A program made the position numbers and the translations under genes. A stretch of DNA of 64,000 nucleotides from Eublepharis macularius (Eukaryota; Chordata; Lepidosauria; Squamata; Eublepharidae), in contig NC_072791.1 in NCBI RefSeq assembly GCF_028583425.1, positions 28,899,368 through 28,963,367 on the forward strand, in the 5' to 3' direction. How positions within the stretch are numbered: position 1 is the first letter of the stretch; the number at the start of each line of letters is the position of its first letter. Positions 1-13,800 of this stretch are shown here, one piece after another. The notes below the pieces were generated by a model that searched no databases, was not told the origin of the DNA, and saw only the letters and a list, made by a program, of their open reading frames with translations.

Positions 1-205
1 GGGGTGGCCGGCTTGCCCACGCGCCCCTTGTCCTGGGGAAAGATGAACGGCGCGGGCAGCCTCCCAGCCACCCGCACTGCCTTTTGCCTTTCCCCAGGAC
101 AAGGGGCGGCTGGCTTGCCCACACGCCCCTTGTCCTGGGGAAAGATGAATGGCGCGGGAGCCCTCCCAGCCTCCCGCGCTGCCTTTTGCCTTTCCTTTGT
201 GCCCA
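1..205. repeat. Tandem 102-bp repeat with internal hairpin, two copies
   Basis: CCCCTTGTCCTGGGGAAAG occurs at 25 and again 102 bp later, and its reverse complement CTTTCCCCAGGACAAGGGG lies at 88-106. The array is a direct repeat built from an inverted repeat and is CpG-rich. It may continue left of the window. Confidence 0.7.
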
Positions 206-526
206 TGGCTTCAGAACACCCCCTTCCCCCTCCCTCCCCTGGGTTGCTGCTCCGTGGTTGGAAGGAAGCCTGCTAATCAAGGAAAGCTGGGCTTCCATTC
301 GTGTTTCGAGGGCGACAGAAGGAGGGCAAACACAGTTCATTCCCCTGGCTCCGTTGCCCCAGGAATAAATTACTGGCGCCAGAGTGTCTGCAATTCCGAA
401 TAGAAACCGATACATCCGATCAAGTCCCGAGCAAGCGCCCCACCCGAACGCTGGATCGGTTGCCATGGACGGAACCGATTAGCTGAGTCACGATGGCACA
501 AACGCCAAAATCGGGGTTTTTTTGAA

Positions 527-1540
527 ATCGTAATTCAGGTCATGCCCATGTCTATTTACAACCCCTCCCAATTTAGTATCATTTGCATATTTAATGAGCA
601 TCCACTTTATTCCTTCGTCAGACAAGTCATTTATAAAGATGGTGAACAACACAAGATCCCTGAGGCACTGCACTTGTCACTCCTTTCCACGAGGATGAGG
701 AACCATTTACAAGCACTCTTTGGGTACAATCAGTTACAAATCTACCTAACAGTAATAGGATCCAAACCATATTTTACCAAATGCTTATCAAAAGCCTTAC
801 TGAAATCAAAATAAACTATGTCCACAGCATTCCCCTGATCCACCAAAATAGTAACTGTCTCAAAAAAGGAGATAAGGTTAGTCTGACATGACTTGTTCTT
901 GAGGAACCCGTGCTGGCTCTTAGTAATCACAGCTGTTTTTTCTAAATGGTCAATCACTGACTGTTTTATGATTTGTTCCAATTCCTTTCCAGGTATGAAC
1001 GTCAAACTGATGGGTCTTCCTTTTTCCCCTTCCTGAAGACAGAGACAAGATTTTCCCATCTCCAATTTTCTAACACCTCACCTGTTCTCCAAGAATTTTC
1101 AAAGATGATTGACAGAGGCTCCGCAAATACATCAACAAGTTCCTTTAGTACCATAAGGTGCAATTCATCTGGCCCTGAGGACCTGATTTCATTTAAAGAA
1201 GCTAGGTGTTTATGTTCCGTCCCTATGTCTATCCTAGGCTGCAATTCCCTGCCTTTTTCATGTTTTCCCTTTTTGCCAGGGTGAGCGCTTTCTTTTGTAA
1301 GTGAAGATTAAGGCAAAGTAGGAATAGAAAAGTTCTGCCCTCTCTTTATCACCTGTTAAATCTCACTTTCCTCCACTAGGTTTATCACTTCCTTATTCTT
1401 TTTCCCGCTCCAAACATAACTAAAGACTTTTTTTGTTGTGTTTAGCATCTGTCGCTAGGCTAAGCTCATATTGAGCTTTAGACCTTCTAACCCTCTCTAA
1501 AAGCACTGGCAATTTGTTTATATTCATGCAACCTTCTCTC
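527..1540 (-). mobile_element. CR1-type LINE fragment with reverse-transcriptase parts
   Basis: On the minus strand there are peptides PISLTFIPGKELEQIIKQSV, SQHGFLKNKSCQTNLISFF, VYFDFSKAFDK and IFINDLSDEGIK...YANDTKLGG, all CR1 reverse-transcriptase blocks. The palm segment between AFDK and IFINDL is broken by frame changes, and YAND replaces the usual FADD. The 5' end and the 3' UTR are missing. AK7 intron 7. Confidence 0.85.
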
Positions 1541-1793
1541 TTACTCAAGACATTGAAAGTTCAACTTATTTTGTATTATTAGACAACCTTCATTTTTCAG
1601 ACTGTCTCTAAAATGGAATGAAATTTTTAAATATTAGAATGGCCAGACTTCTTGAAAACATGAATCTGGGTTAGATGCAATTCTGTCACGTATGAAGAAA
1701 CATGCTATTGATTTCTATTATGCTTAAAGGAAACATTTATTATGACTGAGGCATCTTGGAGGTGGAATATAGCTAAAGAAGTACCATACTCAC

Positions 1794-1882
1794 GCTGCCA
1801 AGTCAAGAATGTGAATTGTTGGGACAAAATTTTTTCCGTCACCAAAAAATGGTATTGCAGGAGTCTCACCGAGCCAAGATAA
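1794..1882 (-). CDS. AK7: AK7 coding exon 7, last visible
   Basis: Residues 231-259 plus two bases. Acceptor TTCCAG, donor GTGAGT. It encodes [20 protein letters not shown] then TIHILDLA, matching human WLGEIPALPVFGDG...PTIHVLDLAG. No eighth exon is recognisable between 1 and 1793. Confidence 0.92.
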
Positions 1883-4800
1883 CTGGAAATAATTACAGAG
1901 GTGTTTAGATTTGTAATGTTAGTATGATTTCTGAGAAATCTGTCCCTCAAGAAGCCTGGTTCACCAGCTGAAAGAATCAAATCAATGGCACATTTTATAG
2001 GATATGAATTATACATTTCTGTAAAGTTCTGTATATAGACCTGAAAAAAGAGCAAATAGACCTACGGTCTTCACCAATACAATAGAAAATGTATTTTGAA
2101 GCTTTTAGCTGCTTCTGTATAACATAATATGTCAGTGCATAAATGATTTTTGCAAAACTTAGGAGCCACAGCTGAGAACATCACAGAACAACGCCTTGTT
2201 CCTTTGATATGCCATGTTGACAATATCTCTGTTCTATGCCATAGCAGTCATATTTGATATTCAACAGGAAGAAGATCTAGGCCCTATTGTAAGTAATCAG
2301 CCCTGGCCTCCGCCATATTTAAAATACAGGCCTATGATATAAAATCATGGGGCCCCTGGATTAAGTGCAGCTTGATCTGCAGCAGGGGGATTCCAGCTGG
2401 TTGGCCGTTAGGCATAAAAGGAATGTTCATGCTAATGCAAAGTGACTGGCGGTGAGTGATTAACTGCCTTCCCAGCTACGGTGATAAGATAGGGTCTTGT
2501 TGTGTCACCCCACTTAGCATATTCCGATACCCTCCTTCTGTGATGAAATCCCCACTCTAAGATCGAGGATCAATCAACCAGCACTGATAAGTTTGATTAG
2601 GCTCTGGGAACCTGCATCTTCATATCTAAATTCATCAGCTCATCTCCAGGGAGATTCATTAGCAAAGTGCCCCTTTGTGAGACAGCAGGACAGACTTTGC
2701 ATTTCCTTTCACACATCCCGGCAGCAAGTAATCAAAGCAATCAAACGTTTGTAATTGCCAGAGACTGACCTTTACAGTTTTTGTTCCAACGGCTAAGGGG
2801 GCTCCCCAGCCTCAGGACACGTTTTGTCCTATAAAAAACAGGGCTATTGCCCCATTCAAAGTGTGCACGCTGCACCTTCCGATTGGAGCATCATACCCTT
2901 GGGGCCACTTTCCCTTTCTTTCCTGGCCGAGAATGCGGGATGTTTGAAGCTACTCTATTCCTTCATGGACTACTCTACTCTCCTGGATCAGTAAACATAC
3001 TTCCCCTCCCCTCACTCTATTCCAATTTCTGGCTAGCTTCCTAGGACTGTGTGTGTGCGTGTACCAACCATTTTTAATTGCCTCTTGTGTATATGTTGGT
3101 TTTTCCTCTTTAAATAAAAATACTCTTTGACCTTAAAAGCACCACGCCTTGTCTGCTACCCTGGGGAAAGGACCCCATAAATACTGGTGGAGATATCCCA
3201 TTGTTACCCCTCTTGCATAGCCTTCTTTCTTCCTGCTAATTCCCCCCACTTACTTGCAACAAGGCCCATTCCAGGTAACACTATTGTCAAATGGATTGGA
3301 CCATGATGACCTGGATTCAAGTTCAGCCTCTACCTCAGAGTCACTGTGTGGCATTATGCAAATCCTAAAGCCCCATCAATTCCCTAAGAACAAACTGAGA
3401 ATAATAGACATCTAGCTCAGGTTTGCAATGAGAGAGATATAGATGCTAGAACTTCTAGCAAATTAAAACAAATATTTTATGGACCCAGACAATACCTCTC
3501 ATACACCAACCCAACTATTGTGCTTTCCACAGCTTCTTTTCTTCCCCGGTTTTCTTTTTCTTCTCTTTTCCTCAGTTCTGCTGCTGCCTTGATATCTCCT
3601 TCCACTCTTATCCCCTCTTTTTTCTTCTCTTCATCCTTACTTCCATTGTTGTACTTGCTTCCTTCCTCCAACATTATTCATGACATTTTTAACTGTGTTA
3701 AAGAGGGGGGGGTGCCTCCTCTTTCCATCCTTCTATTCCATTCCCTTTCTATCTTTTTTGTTTAATTGACTTCTGTTACCTTCAGTACAAAAGTATACAG
3801 CTGCTGCCAACCTATCAGATAACAATCAAATAGGTTTGATTGTCCCTTCCCTTGTGGAGGAATCTTAAGAACCAGTGCAGCAGCCATAAAGTGGTTCCAG
3901 CTGGTACCTCCCCTCATTGTAAATCGTAAGGTGAACCTTAAATGCACACAGCGCCTCCTACAGACACCACTGACACTGGCACTTCTCTCTGCTGTTGGGG
4001 ATGGAGCACACTGTATTCGTCTCTCACAAACAAACCAAACCGGGAAGCTAGGCAAATTGAATGTTGCATCCCTGCTGATGATGTTTTAGAGGCTGACCCA
4101 ATCACAGCCTGGCTTTTTGAATCAGAAACCAATCCCTGTGCTCTGAATCTAAGCAATGTTCATAGGAAAAGTATTACTACTTAAGAGCTCCCTTGTGGGA
4201 TCAGACCAAACATCCATCCACGCCAGCATTGTAGAGAACCACCCAAATGCTCACAGGTTTGTTATGTTAATGTTAAATTCAATTTATTTTTAACATATTC
4301 TGCAACATTCTCATCTGATCCAGAGAAGATAGCCGTGTTAGTCTGTAATCACAAAACAGTAAAGAGGCCAGTAGCACCTTTAAGAGCAAACAACTTTATT
4401 GTAGCCTAAGCTTTCAAGAACCACAGCTCTCTTTGTCAGATGCACGGAAGGTATGAAGAAACTGGCCAGAGATATATAGGCGGGGAGGGGAGGGGAGGGG
4501 GGAGTAGATGCAAATCAGTTGCAAAAGTCATAAAAGAGGTGGAGTGCACAATTCAGGCTGGGTGTGACCCCTCCCCTCTTTTCCACACCTGAATCTGAAT
4601 GGGAAATCCGTTACAGAATCTGTTGCAGTGACTCTTTAGAATAGGACTTTTTCTTTCTGTTCCAAGATATTACCATGAATTGAAATCCACCTCAATAAAC
4701 TGTAAGATTTACAGTTTGACTGCCTGAGGATTAATTACTGCACAGTGTAGAAAATGCTTCTGACTTAGTAACTCTGCTGCCAAATGAAATATAACTATTT

Positions 4801-7800
4801 CTAATAGTCTGGACGCAGGCCCTTACCATGGGATTTTCCTGCTGTACATCAGAGAAAAATCCTCATGTGGAAGCAGCCCAAATTACCTTAAAAAAGTAGT
4901 GCAGAATTCTTTCTTCCTGTCCATACTGAACGCCAGAAGCAACAACGTATGTACTAAATTTGTTTTTGTTCTAGGGGAAAAAAAGAAAAAAGTAAAGCAT
5001 TTTATAATCTGTCCTTAGGTCATCCTTACAACCACACTACAAGGCATATCCTTCTTATTGTCGTTTTTCAAACATGGAACTAAGTCAGAGGAACAGTGAA
5101 GCAAGGAAACCTGGAGTGCTTCCATCCAGCCTGACCCGTTTCTCTCTGGGACCGACCCCATTCACTCATTCATTCATGAGGATCTACACAATGCTCCCCC
5201 CACCCCCGCAAAGAGCTGCATTCCTCTTTGGAGTCATCCCGTTTAACGCTGATTTGGATTCTCTGTGACAACCATAAGCACAGATCTTTCCAGCATGAAA
5301 AGACACGGTGCTCTTGTTTCATCTGGTTTGGAGATGTGGCTTTTGATGTACTTGGTGTGAGTGCATAACTCCACCTTCCTGCAGTACGTGGCCATCCTTT
5401 CCCCAGTACCTCTTCTAGAACGCTGCCTCTCTGCTACTGAATTCTTGGACCTAAAACCTTGACAAGCCCCACTACAGCTTGAGCACAACTGCAGAAGTGA
5501 AGAGGGCGGGAGGAGGCATCGATTTTAATAACACATTTAAAATTGAAATACGTAGCACAGGCAGCCCCCCCTCCATCATTACTGGTACATGTGTACTGCT
5601 TTGGAAGAAATAAAAGGGGAAGGGGTTTTCTTCCCTAGGCCTCAGCAGCCCACTGTAGTCCAAGGTCAAAATGAGATGAAACTGACAAGCCCCTTGAGCT
5701 GAACAGCTGCAGCTAACCCTCACACACTTAAATAGGGAGGGAAAGAGGTGGTGGGCTCTCCTTCTTTGGCAGTTTTTAAGCAGAGGCTAGATGGCAATGC
5801 TGATTCTGTGAGCCTAGGCAGATCAAGAGAGGGAGGGCAGGAAGAGTTACATCAGTGCTTAGTTCTCGTGGCCCCTTCTTACATGCCCAGGGCAATGCCA
5901 ATCGCCACTTGGGGTCAGGTAGTAATTTTCCCCAGGCCAGTTTGGCTTGGGATCCTGCTGGAGCTTTGCCATCTTGCGGGCATGGAGCAGGGGTCACTGA
6001 GTGTGTGGGGGGGGGAAGGTAGTTGTGAATTTCCTTCACTGTGCAGGGAGTTGGACTAGATGATCTTGGAGGCCCCTTCCAACCTTATGATTCTATGATT
6101 TCAGAGCAGAGGGCATGGCTCCCACGCAGGCCCGGATCATTCCCATCTCTCTTGTTTAGCCACAGCATCCCCTTCTCCAGCCAGCACTGAGGTCGATTCT
6201 ACCCCTCTCCCACCACTCCACTGAGCAAAGTTTGAAGCTTTTTTCCAACTTAAGAGCCTTTTCTACGGGAGGAAGAGCCACTTAAGCGGGAAGAGGCTCC
6301 GGGGGGGGGGGCGTTTGTATCCTCCCATTCTACTCAGCTAGAGCAACACCCAGTCCCTGCCACACAAAAATATTCTGCAGGTTTCCCACATTGCCTTCCT
6401 GCAGCAAAAAAAAGAAAAAAAGACTTCCGCACTCATTCCCCATCATGGGCAATTGCTACACAGAACAGAAATATTTACTATTTATTTATTTTATTAGATT
6501 TATATCCCACCCTCCCCACGAACGGGCTCAGGGCGGCTAACAGCATCAGTAAACAACAATAAATACAAGGTTAAAACACATACAATTATAAAAGTGAATC
6601 ACAAGCACTGAAATCCAATTTCCAGTTTCAGGCATTGTCAACAGTCACACAGGCCACTATAAAAGGGTATAAAAACTACAGATTTCAACCATGGGATAGC
6701 ACCCCGGGCAGGACAGAGCAGGGTGTGGTGGTCAAAGAGGGGACAGAATGTCGGCTCTCAGCCAAAGGCCCTGAGATTTCAGAAAGAGATAGTTAAAAGC
6801 TGTATAGGACATTAACTGTTTTTAAATGGAATCTGAGTTTGTATAAGAGAACACCCTTTTCCTACAAGATTTTTATACTTTATAGCCATCCTTCCTATGA
6901 TTATGGTCTCTGTCAATCTCTATTTCACTATTCAGTGAATTTAGTTAAGAAACCATCAAGACGCATCTTCTGGGAAAGAAGCTATTAGGCATAGCTTTCA
7001 TATTGTGGATCCCATAAATGGCTCCTGCTGGAAGCCATTTTGAGCTTGTGCTCGATCAAGGTTCAGGACTCTTTGACTTGACCTGGCACACAACTGGGAT
7101 TGGTCCTGAGCTGGCAGCCACTAAATAGCTTAGCCAGACTTTTTATGGGGCAGGAAAGGAGGGAAAGCCGAAAACAGAGCAAAGAAAGGGAGGCTGTTGA
7201 GTGGGAAGAAGAAAGAAAGGGGAAGGACTGAGGGAGCAGCCAGGAAGGGAAAGAGGAAATGGCAGAGGAGGGAGATAGAAAGGAAAATGGGATGCTTCCC
7301 AAAAGTTCTTGTGGGTTGATACATGAACTCATTAAAATTGAAACATAAAGATGACACCAGCTGAGGAGAGGGGCTCGTATACTTGACATTTAGCAACATG
7401 GACTGCTGGGCTATTGTGACACAACAGTGCCAGCACAGCAAACCTCTTGTTGCCTTGGAGACACTGAAGGCTTCAGTGAATTCCAATCTCAGGGGCACTC
7501 AGACAGTCAGGAGCCATAAAGCTGGGCACAACCCAGTAGACTGAGTTCTCAGACAGGCCCTTCAATCCTGTGCCTCAATGGGCTGAGAGCAAAATGACCA
7601 GACAGAGGCAAGCAGGGAATTCAATGGAATTCAAGGCCAACAACAGGAGAAGAGAGTGGATGCAGAGAGGAGGGCGATCCTGTGGATGGGAGAGGATCAA
7701 GAAGGCAAGTTCTCCCACAAAAGCAGGCAGACTTGCAAGGAGTAAATTGCGACTTGAAGCCTGGCGGAGTTCCACCACCTGAAGCTCCTGATGAGTTAGC

Positions 7801-10800
7801 TGATGGAAGCTGGCAGAAGTCAGCAAATGGAAGCAGGTGGATATTTGTGGATGGCAGCTGGGGAGTGTTTGTGCATGAATGTGAATGGATGGGGAGTGAG
7901 AGTGTGAGTGAACGAGGAGCCTGATCCCTTAAGTGGGATGGAGCTCACTGAGTGTCTGTGTATGGAAGGGAGTGAATGTGCTGGGCCGAATGTGGTGTGA
8001 ATGGGGGTGTCCCATGCAGGCATATGCTGTGTGCTGTCAACATGGGCGCTGGCATGTTTGGTTGATGGATGAATGATGATGTATGAATGGGAGCTGGCGG
8101 ATATTTGTGGATCGAAGCCAGTGGTTGCAGGCAGATGGATACTAGTGGATGTTGGTGAAGCAAAGGGGGTGGAAGAGACCTGGACGATGCCAGTGGATGG
8201 AAGCGCAGGAGCCGGCCTGCTTACTGTGCCTTTATGTTACAAAGATGTCTCAGGGTGGAGTCTTGGGGAGCTGAGCCTGCAAGCCATCAAGAGGGCTGCG
8301 ATGCTTAAGCCGGGTGAGCAAAGTTCAGTGGAGACAGGTGAGAGGTTCCTACTGCTGGACACCTGCAGCTAAAAATGCACTTTGCTTAAGGAAGCTGCAA
8401 CGTAAGAGTACATTTGGAGAAAACTATGAATCAGCTTTGTGCTGGGTTAGATCATTTGTCCATCTATTTTTTTCAATGTTGTATTCCCACTGTTTAATTT
8501 CAAAGAATGACCAGGGAGGCTCACAAAAGAGGTATGAATGCTAAAACAATCAATCAGGGTAAAAAAGCAACTAAGGCAGACCATAAAACGAAATGTAAAG
8601 ACTTGGCTGTAAAACAGAAAAAGCAGCAATAAGGAGCAGTAAAATGACAGCAATCAGAACCAAAACAGTAGATCAGCAATAGAAGACAGTGAATCAATAG
8701 CAATCAGTATTTATTTAATTCAAAGGCCTGTCCTAGCCCAACACTGTCTACTTGTACTGGCTGAAGCTCTCCAGAATCTCAGGCAGAGATCCTTCTTCCC
8801 AGCCTTGATTCCCAAGATCCTTTAACAGGAGATCCCAAGGACTGAAAACTGGACTGTCTGGATTCAAAGCACAATCTCATCGTTAAGCCACAGTCCCCAT
8901 GTGTGTGTATAAGGCACCCTCAAGTTAGAGTTGACTTATGGCAACCCCATACAGGCAAGAGACGGCCAGAGGTGGTTTGCTATTGCTCGCCTCTGCACAG
9001 TGACACTGGACTTCCTTGGCGGTCTCTCATGCGAGTACTAACCAGGACCGACCCTGCTTTGCTTTCTAGATCTGATGAGATTGCACTAGCCTGGACCATC
9101 CAGGCCGGGGGAGAGTATGGCCATATTGCCTCTGAAAAGGATGGCTCCAGCCAATCAAAGAGCTGTCAAAGTTGCTGGACGGAAGGAAAACATGGTCTCA
9201 ATTACAAGCCAAACCTACGCAGAGACCCCCATTCAGTATACCTTACTGTATGCGTAACAGTGTTAGTCACCCCTCCCTTGTGCAGAGATGGAGACCAATC
9301 AGACTGGGGGATTCTTTCTTAGCACCTCCCTAGCCTCAGTCATGTGCACCCCCCAGGTGGTGAGTCACGAGCAATTTGAGAAAGCTATAATTAACATGTA
9401 TTTTCTCTCTTTTCTTTAGACAGATGATTCCCCAGTAATACTCACCGTTTTCCCAAGTTTGAGAATAACTTTTTCAGCATTAATATGTTCCATAAAGTTA
9501 GAGTGAGGTTTTCTTCGGCGATAGTCTTCTTCGGTGAAAGGTATTTCTGGATCATCCTGGGTGGGAGGGGAGGACAAACTCTTTTTTCAAATGTGACCAT
9601 GGGAATTATTCAGTTTATGCTTATAAAGGAAGCAAACAAAGGATTCCCCCCACCCCCAGCAGACAGCTGGACGCCCCCACATTTGCGGGAAGCTTCCACG
9701 GGTGCTCTTATTGTGCTCTTTGTGAGCATGACTCATCGGACTTCTGGGGCTTTGTCCTTCAAGCCAATCCAGCTCAAAGGAGGAAGAACTTGTGGTTGCA
9801 TCACCTTCACTCAGTCTGGGGAGGAAAGTGTGTGGGAACATCAGCAACAAGAATAGGGACAAAACATTCAGACGTCGTCCCACCTGCTTCCACCCCCATG
9901 AGGAAGCAGCCAAGATAGGTAAAGTCATTTTATATTTCATCAGAGGATTGTTTAACAGAAGAGTCGCTATAAATTATAAGAATTAATGCAAACTATATTA
10001 TAGACAAACTATTTTTTAAGTAGATCGAAAAGCTGAGGCTTCTGCAGCCTATCGCCCTATTTTGGAACCATGCCAGACTATTCACACAACTGAGATTTCC
10101 CCATATTGCCAAGATTTAGCAAGGCAAAGCTGTGTGCAACTTTACTGTGCCAGCTAATGTTAAACATCAGAAGTGTGTTTATTCACTTCCTCTTCACTCA
10201 CCGGATCAAGAGGTTTGCTTCGTGCCCAGGTCATGATTGTTGATAGCAGAATGAACACTTTCTGTTTCTCAAATTGTTTCATCTCTTCATGCAGTGCTAG
10301 ATATTCAAATTACAGTGTATTTGTTATTATAAAGAGATCACTGTCCCGCTTAACTTTGATGACGATATCAGTGCCATCCTCAACAGAATTATCCCCTTTA
10401 GCTTAGATGCTTCGTGGTGATGGAAAGCACTGTCAAGTCATAGCTAACTTTTGGCAAGCCCTGTTGGAGTTTTTCAAGGCAAGAGACTAACAGAGGTGGT
10501 GGGCCATTGCCAGCCTCTGCAACCCTGGTCTTCATTGGATGTCTCCCATCCAATTACTAACCAAGATTGTCCCTGCATAGCTTCCAAGATCTGATGAGGC
10601 TTGCCTGTGCTATCCAGGTCAGGGTGTAACTCTGCTTAGGATGGCATTATAAATATTCTTGGAGAAAAGGCCCTGGACTTCCCTCAAATTAAGATTAATA
10701 TTATGTCATAAAGCAAAACATCTCTGGTGTTCTTCAGGTTTTTATCTCTGTTGTTCTTCTTCCCTCCAGTTTTTCCTTTCCTTTCCTGTTATTTTACTGT

Positions 10801-13800
10801 TTTTGTTCTGTCTCCATCCACCTCCCCTCCACTGCCAATAGCAGAGGTCTGGAATCCTCCTCAATGGTGATTGGTCTAGCGTCCCTCAACATGGCACCTG
10901 AGTTCTTACAATGCAGTCTTATGAGATCTGTGGCATTATTTTCCTAAAGAAGCATCATGGCTTTAAGGTTTCTTAACCCTACAATGCATTTTTTACATTT
11001 CATTTTTTTTTTTTGCTTCCCCGTGCTTACAGCAAAATACCTCCTATTTGTACATGTCCCCATTATGTGGATTTTTTGTTCCACATTCCGACGCCATTGT
11101 TCAGGTTTAATGATAAATGATATGCACAACCAAGATTTTAGCTTATACAGACATTTGGATAAACACATGCTCAATATGTATGGATAAATTTGCAGATGAG
11201 ATGAGCAAAGTACCTTCTTCTATGACACAAAGAGGTCTGAGACCAAACATAAACAAGAAGAGATTGGCCTGAGATCACCCAACGAATCTGCAGCCCAGAC
11301 ACGATTTGAATTCAAGTCTCTGCAATCCCTATATCTGCTGGAAATTAATCTGCCATCCACTTCCCTGATTTGGCAGATAGGTTATATATGCACCCCATGC
11401 CACTTTTAGATAACAAAGAAACTGTCCCAACCTGTAGCTGCCCAGATTGCTTCTGCAATCTGGCTTTCATCTTCAGTGATGTTATAAATAATGACATCAC
11501 ACTCTGCTATGCGGCTCAGTAGCTCATCTCGAGAAGGAGTCTAAAAACAAACCAAAACACCTGGGATAAGAAACTGCTGTTGTCCTGTTTCAACATTCTA
11601 GTTTCAATATCCAGTGTCCAGACTTAAAGTAGACCTGGATGCCCAGGTAGGTACACTCGATACTAGAATTTTGAATGCCCATTTCCAAGTTGCTTGATGT
11701 GTTCAGCAGAGCATGTGGTTTAGACAGGGCTCATTTCGAGGAGGAATATGCAGGAACGCAGTTCCGGCAGTTCCCCAAAGAGATCACATGTCAGGTGGCC
11801 CTGTCCACCTGACCCTCGGCCATTTGGGGCCCGTTTCAGCCTGGACTGGGGCCGAAACGGCCCGGATCAGGCCTCTGTTAGGTGGTGGATCACTCTCCCA
11901 CTCAGCAGCGGCCCGATCCTGACCATTTTGGGCCCCTTTTGGGCCATTTTCAGCCCCTTTTTGCTATTTTGGGCCCAATTTTGGCCCTGAATGGCCAGGA
12001 TTGGGTCCAAAACAGCCAGGATAGGTGATGTCAGGGGGTATGGCATATGCAAATCAGTTATGCCAATGATACACTTCCAGTGATAGCAAGTGGCCTGGCA
12101 TATGAGTGTGAGTTATGCTAATGAGTTCCTCCAGCTCTTTTTCTACGAAATGTCCCCTGGGTTTAGCTATGTACAGAGAGGACTGCTTGATTCCAAATCA
12201 AAGCTTCATTGCACAAAGCTATCGGGGGGGAAAGGCTAGGCACGCAAAGAAAGACTTGACAATGGGGAGGCATTCCAACTAATCTCATTTGTCCCTATTT
12301 GGAATGGTCTATGCCACATGCCTGCTCAATGTATGAAATGGCTCTCAAATGTATTTTGAACCTTGGACACCTCTAATAATCACCATTTCAACAGATCGTG
12401 AAAAGTACCGAAAGCTTTAAATTCATTGTCTCATCTGTCATTCTTACAAACTTGTGCAAGTAATACTCCCCCTTTACAGAGGAAAATCTGAAAGACAGCT
12501 CACTGCAGCTATAGTTGAAGCTGCATTCTGACTGAGAGCCAAGCTACAAGTGATGCCCTACACAGGTTGGACACTTGTCAGCTTACCTCAAGTTTTGATG
12601 GGAAATGTAGGCGTCCTGGTTTTACAGCTTGGCTCTCCATTACAGCTGCAAGACCTGGATGCCTGCATTTCCCATCAAAACTTGAGGGAAGCTGACAAGT
12701 GTCCAACCTGTGTCAGGCGTCACTTGTAGCTTGGCTCTGAGTTCCTCCATCTTCTAAATTCCATTTAACAGATGGGGATGCTCCTCCCTATTTCAAAGAG
12801 AGATCCTCAGAGACATTTAAAAAATGTCATAAGCTTCTCAGGCTTGACTTGGACGCATATTAAAAAGAGCACCTCTTTAATCCTTGCCACTCCTACCAAG
12901 AAATTAAAGCAAGCATCAACTACTAAGTATTGGAGTGAAAAGTGGCTATACAAACAAATAACAATTTAGGTTGGGATTCATTTTGCAATTAAATAGCCAC
13001 ACTAATATCAAAATTCTTAGCAAGAGGCCAGTATAAGAAAGCCCAGTTGCACTACTGAAAATATGCAACTAAACATTCCAGATAACTAACGTGCTGATTA
13101 ATAATCCCTAAAGTATCTACAGGCCAAAACTCTGTTTTTTGCAAGTCTTTTATTAGCAAGTGGTGCGCACAAATTCTTACAATAATAAATATATATAGGA
13201 GAATCTTACAAGAGCCAGTTTGGTGTAGTGGTTAACAGCACAGGACTCTAATCTGGAGAACTGGGTTTGATTCCCCAGTCCTCCACTGGTAGCCAGCTGG
13301 GTGACCTTGGGTCAGTCACAGCTCCTTGGAGCTCTCTCAGCCCCGCCCACCTCACAGGGTGTTTTGTTGTGGGGATAATAACATACTTTGTAAACTGCTC
13401 TGAGTGGGTGTTAAGTCATCCTGAAGGGCGGTATATAAATCGAATGTTATTATTATCGTTTGGTACACTCGCATAAATCTGTGCATGGCTCATGCATGAT
13501 TACTGGCAACTGTTTATCTCTATCATTTCCCTTTCTGCAAAGCAATCTAAGAAGCCCTCCAGTCCCCCCAAAATCTTTTCCAGTCATTCGCTGCACATAC
13601 TGGTTATTCTAGCATCCCACCTACCCCTGTAATAGACTTTAACCTAAAGATTTCATTTTTATTTTATAAAGGGCCATATTTGGCTCTGTACTGAGCTACA
13701 TATGGCTCTGGAGCCGTAGGTTGCAGACCCCCGTTTTGAGTTTAAAGAGCAGGATCTTCCATGACTCTGGCTGAATCCACACTTAGCGGCATAGGGCTAA

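Noticed and set aside
7570-8375. Several 70-100 residue frames
   Set aside because: They follow a GGATG/GGAAGC-rich degenerate repeat in an AK7 intron and show no domain.
8903-9115. A 5S rRNA gene
   Set aside because: 5S similarity covers only part, is diverged, and is joined to a SINE body found at two other places.
13212-13285. A tRNA gene, from A- and B-box words
   Set aside because: No cloverleaf can be closed and the sequence runs into a SINE body; the same holds for the other SINE heads.
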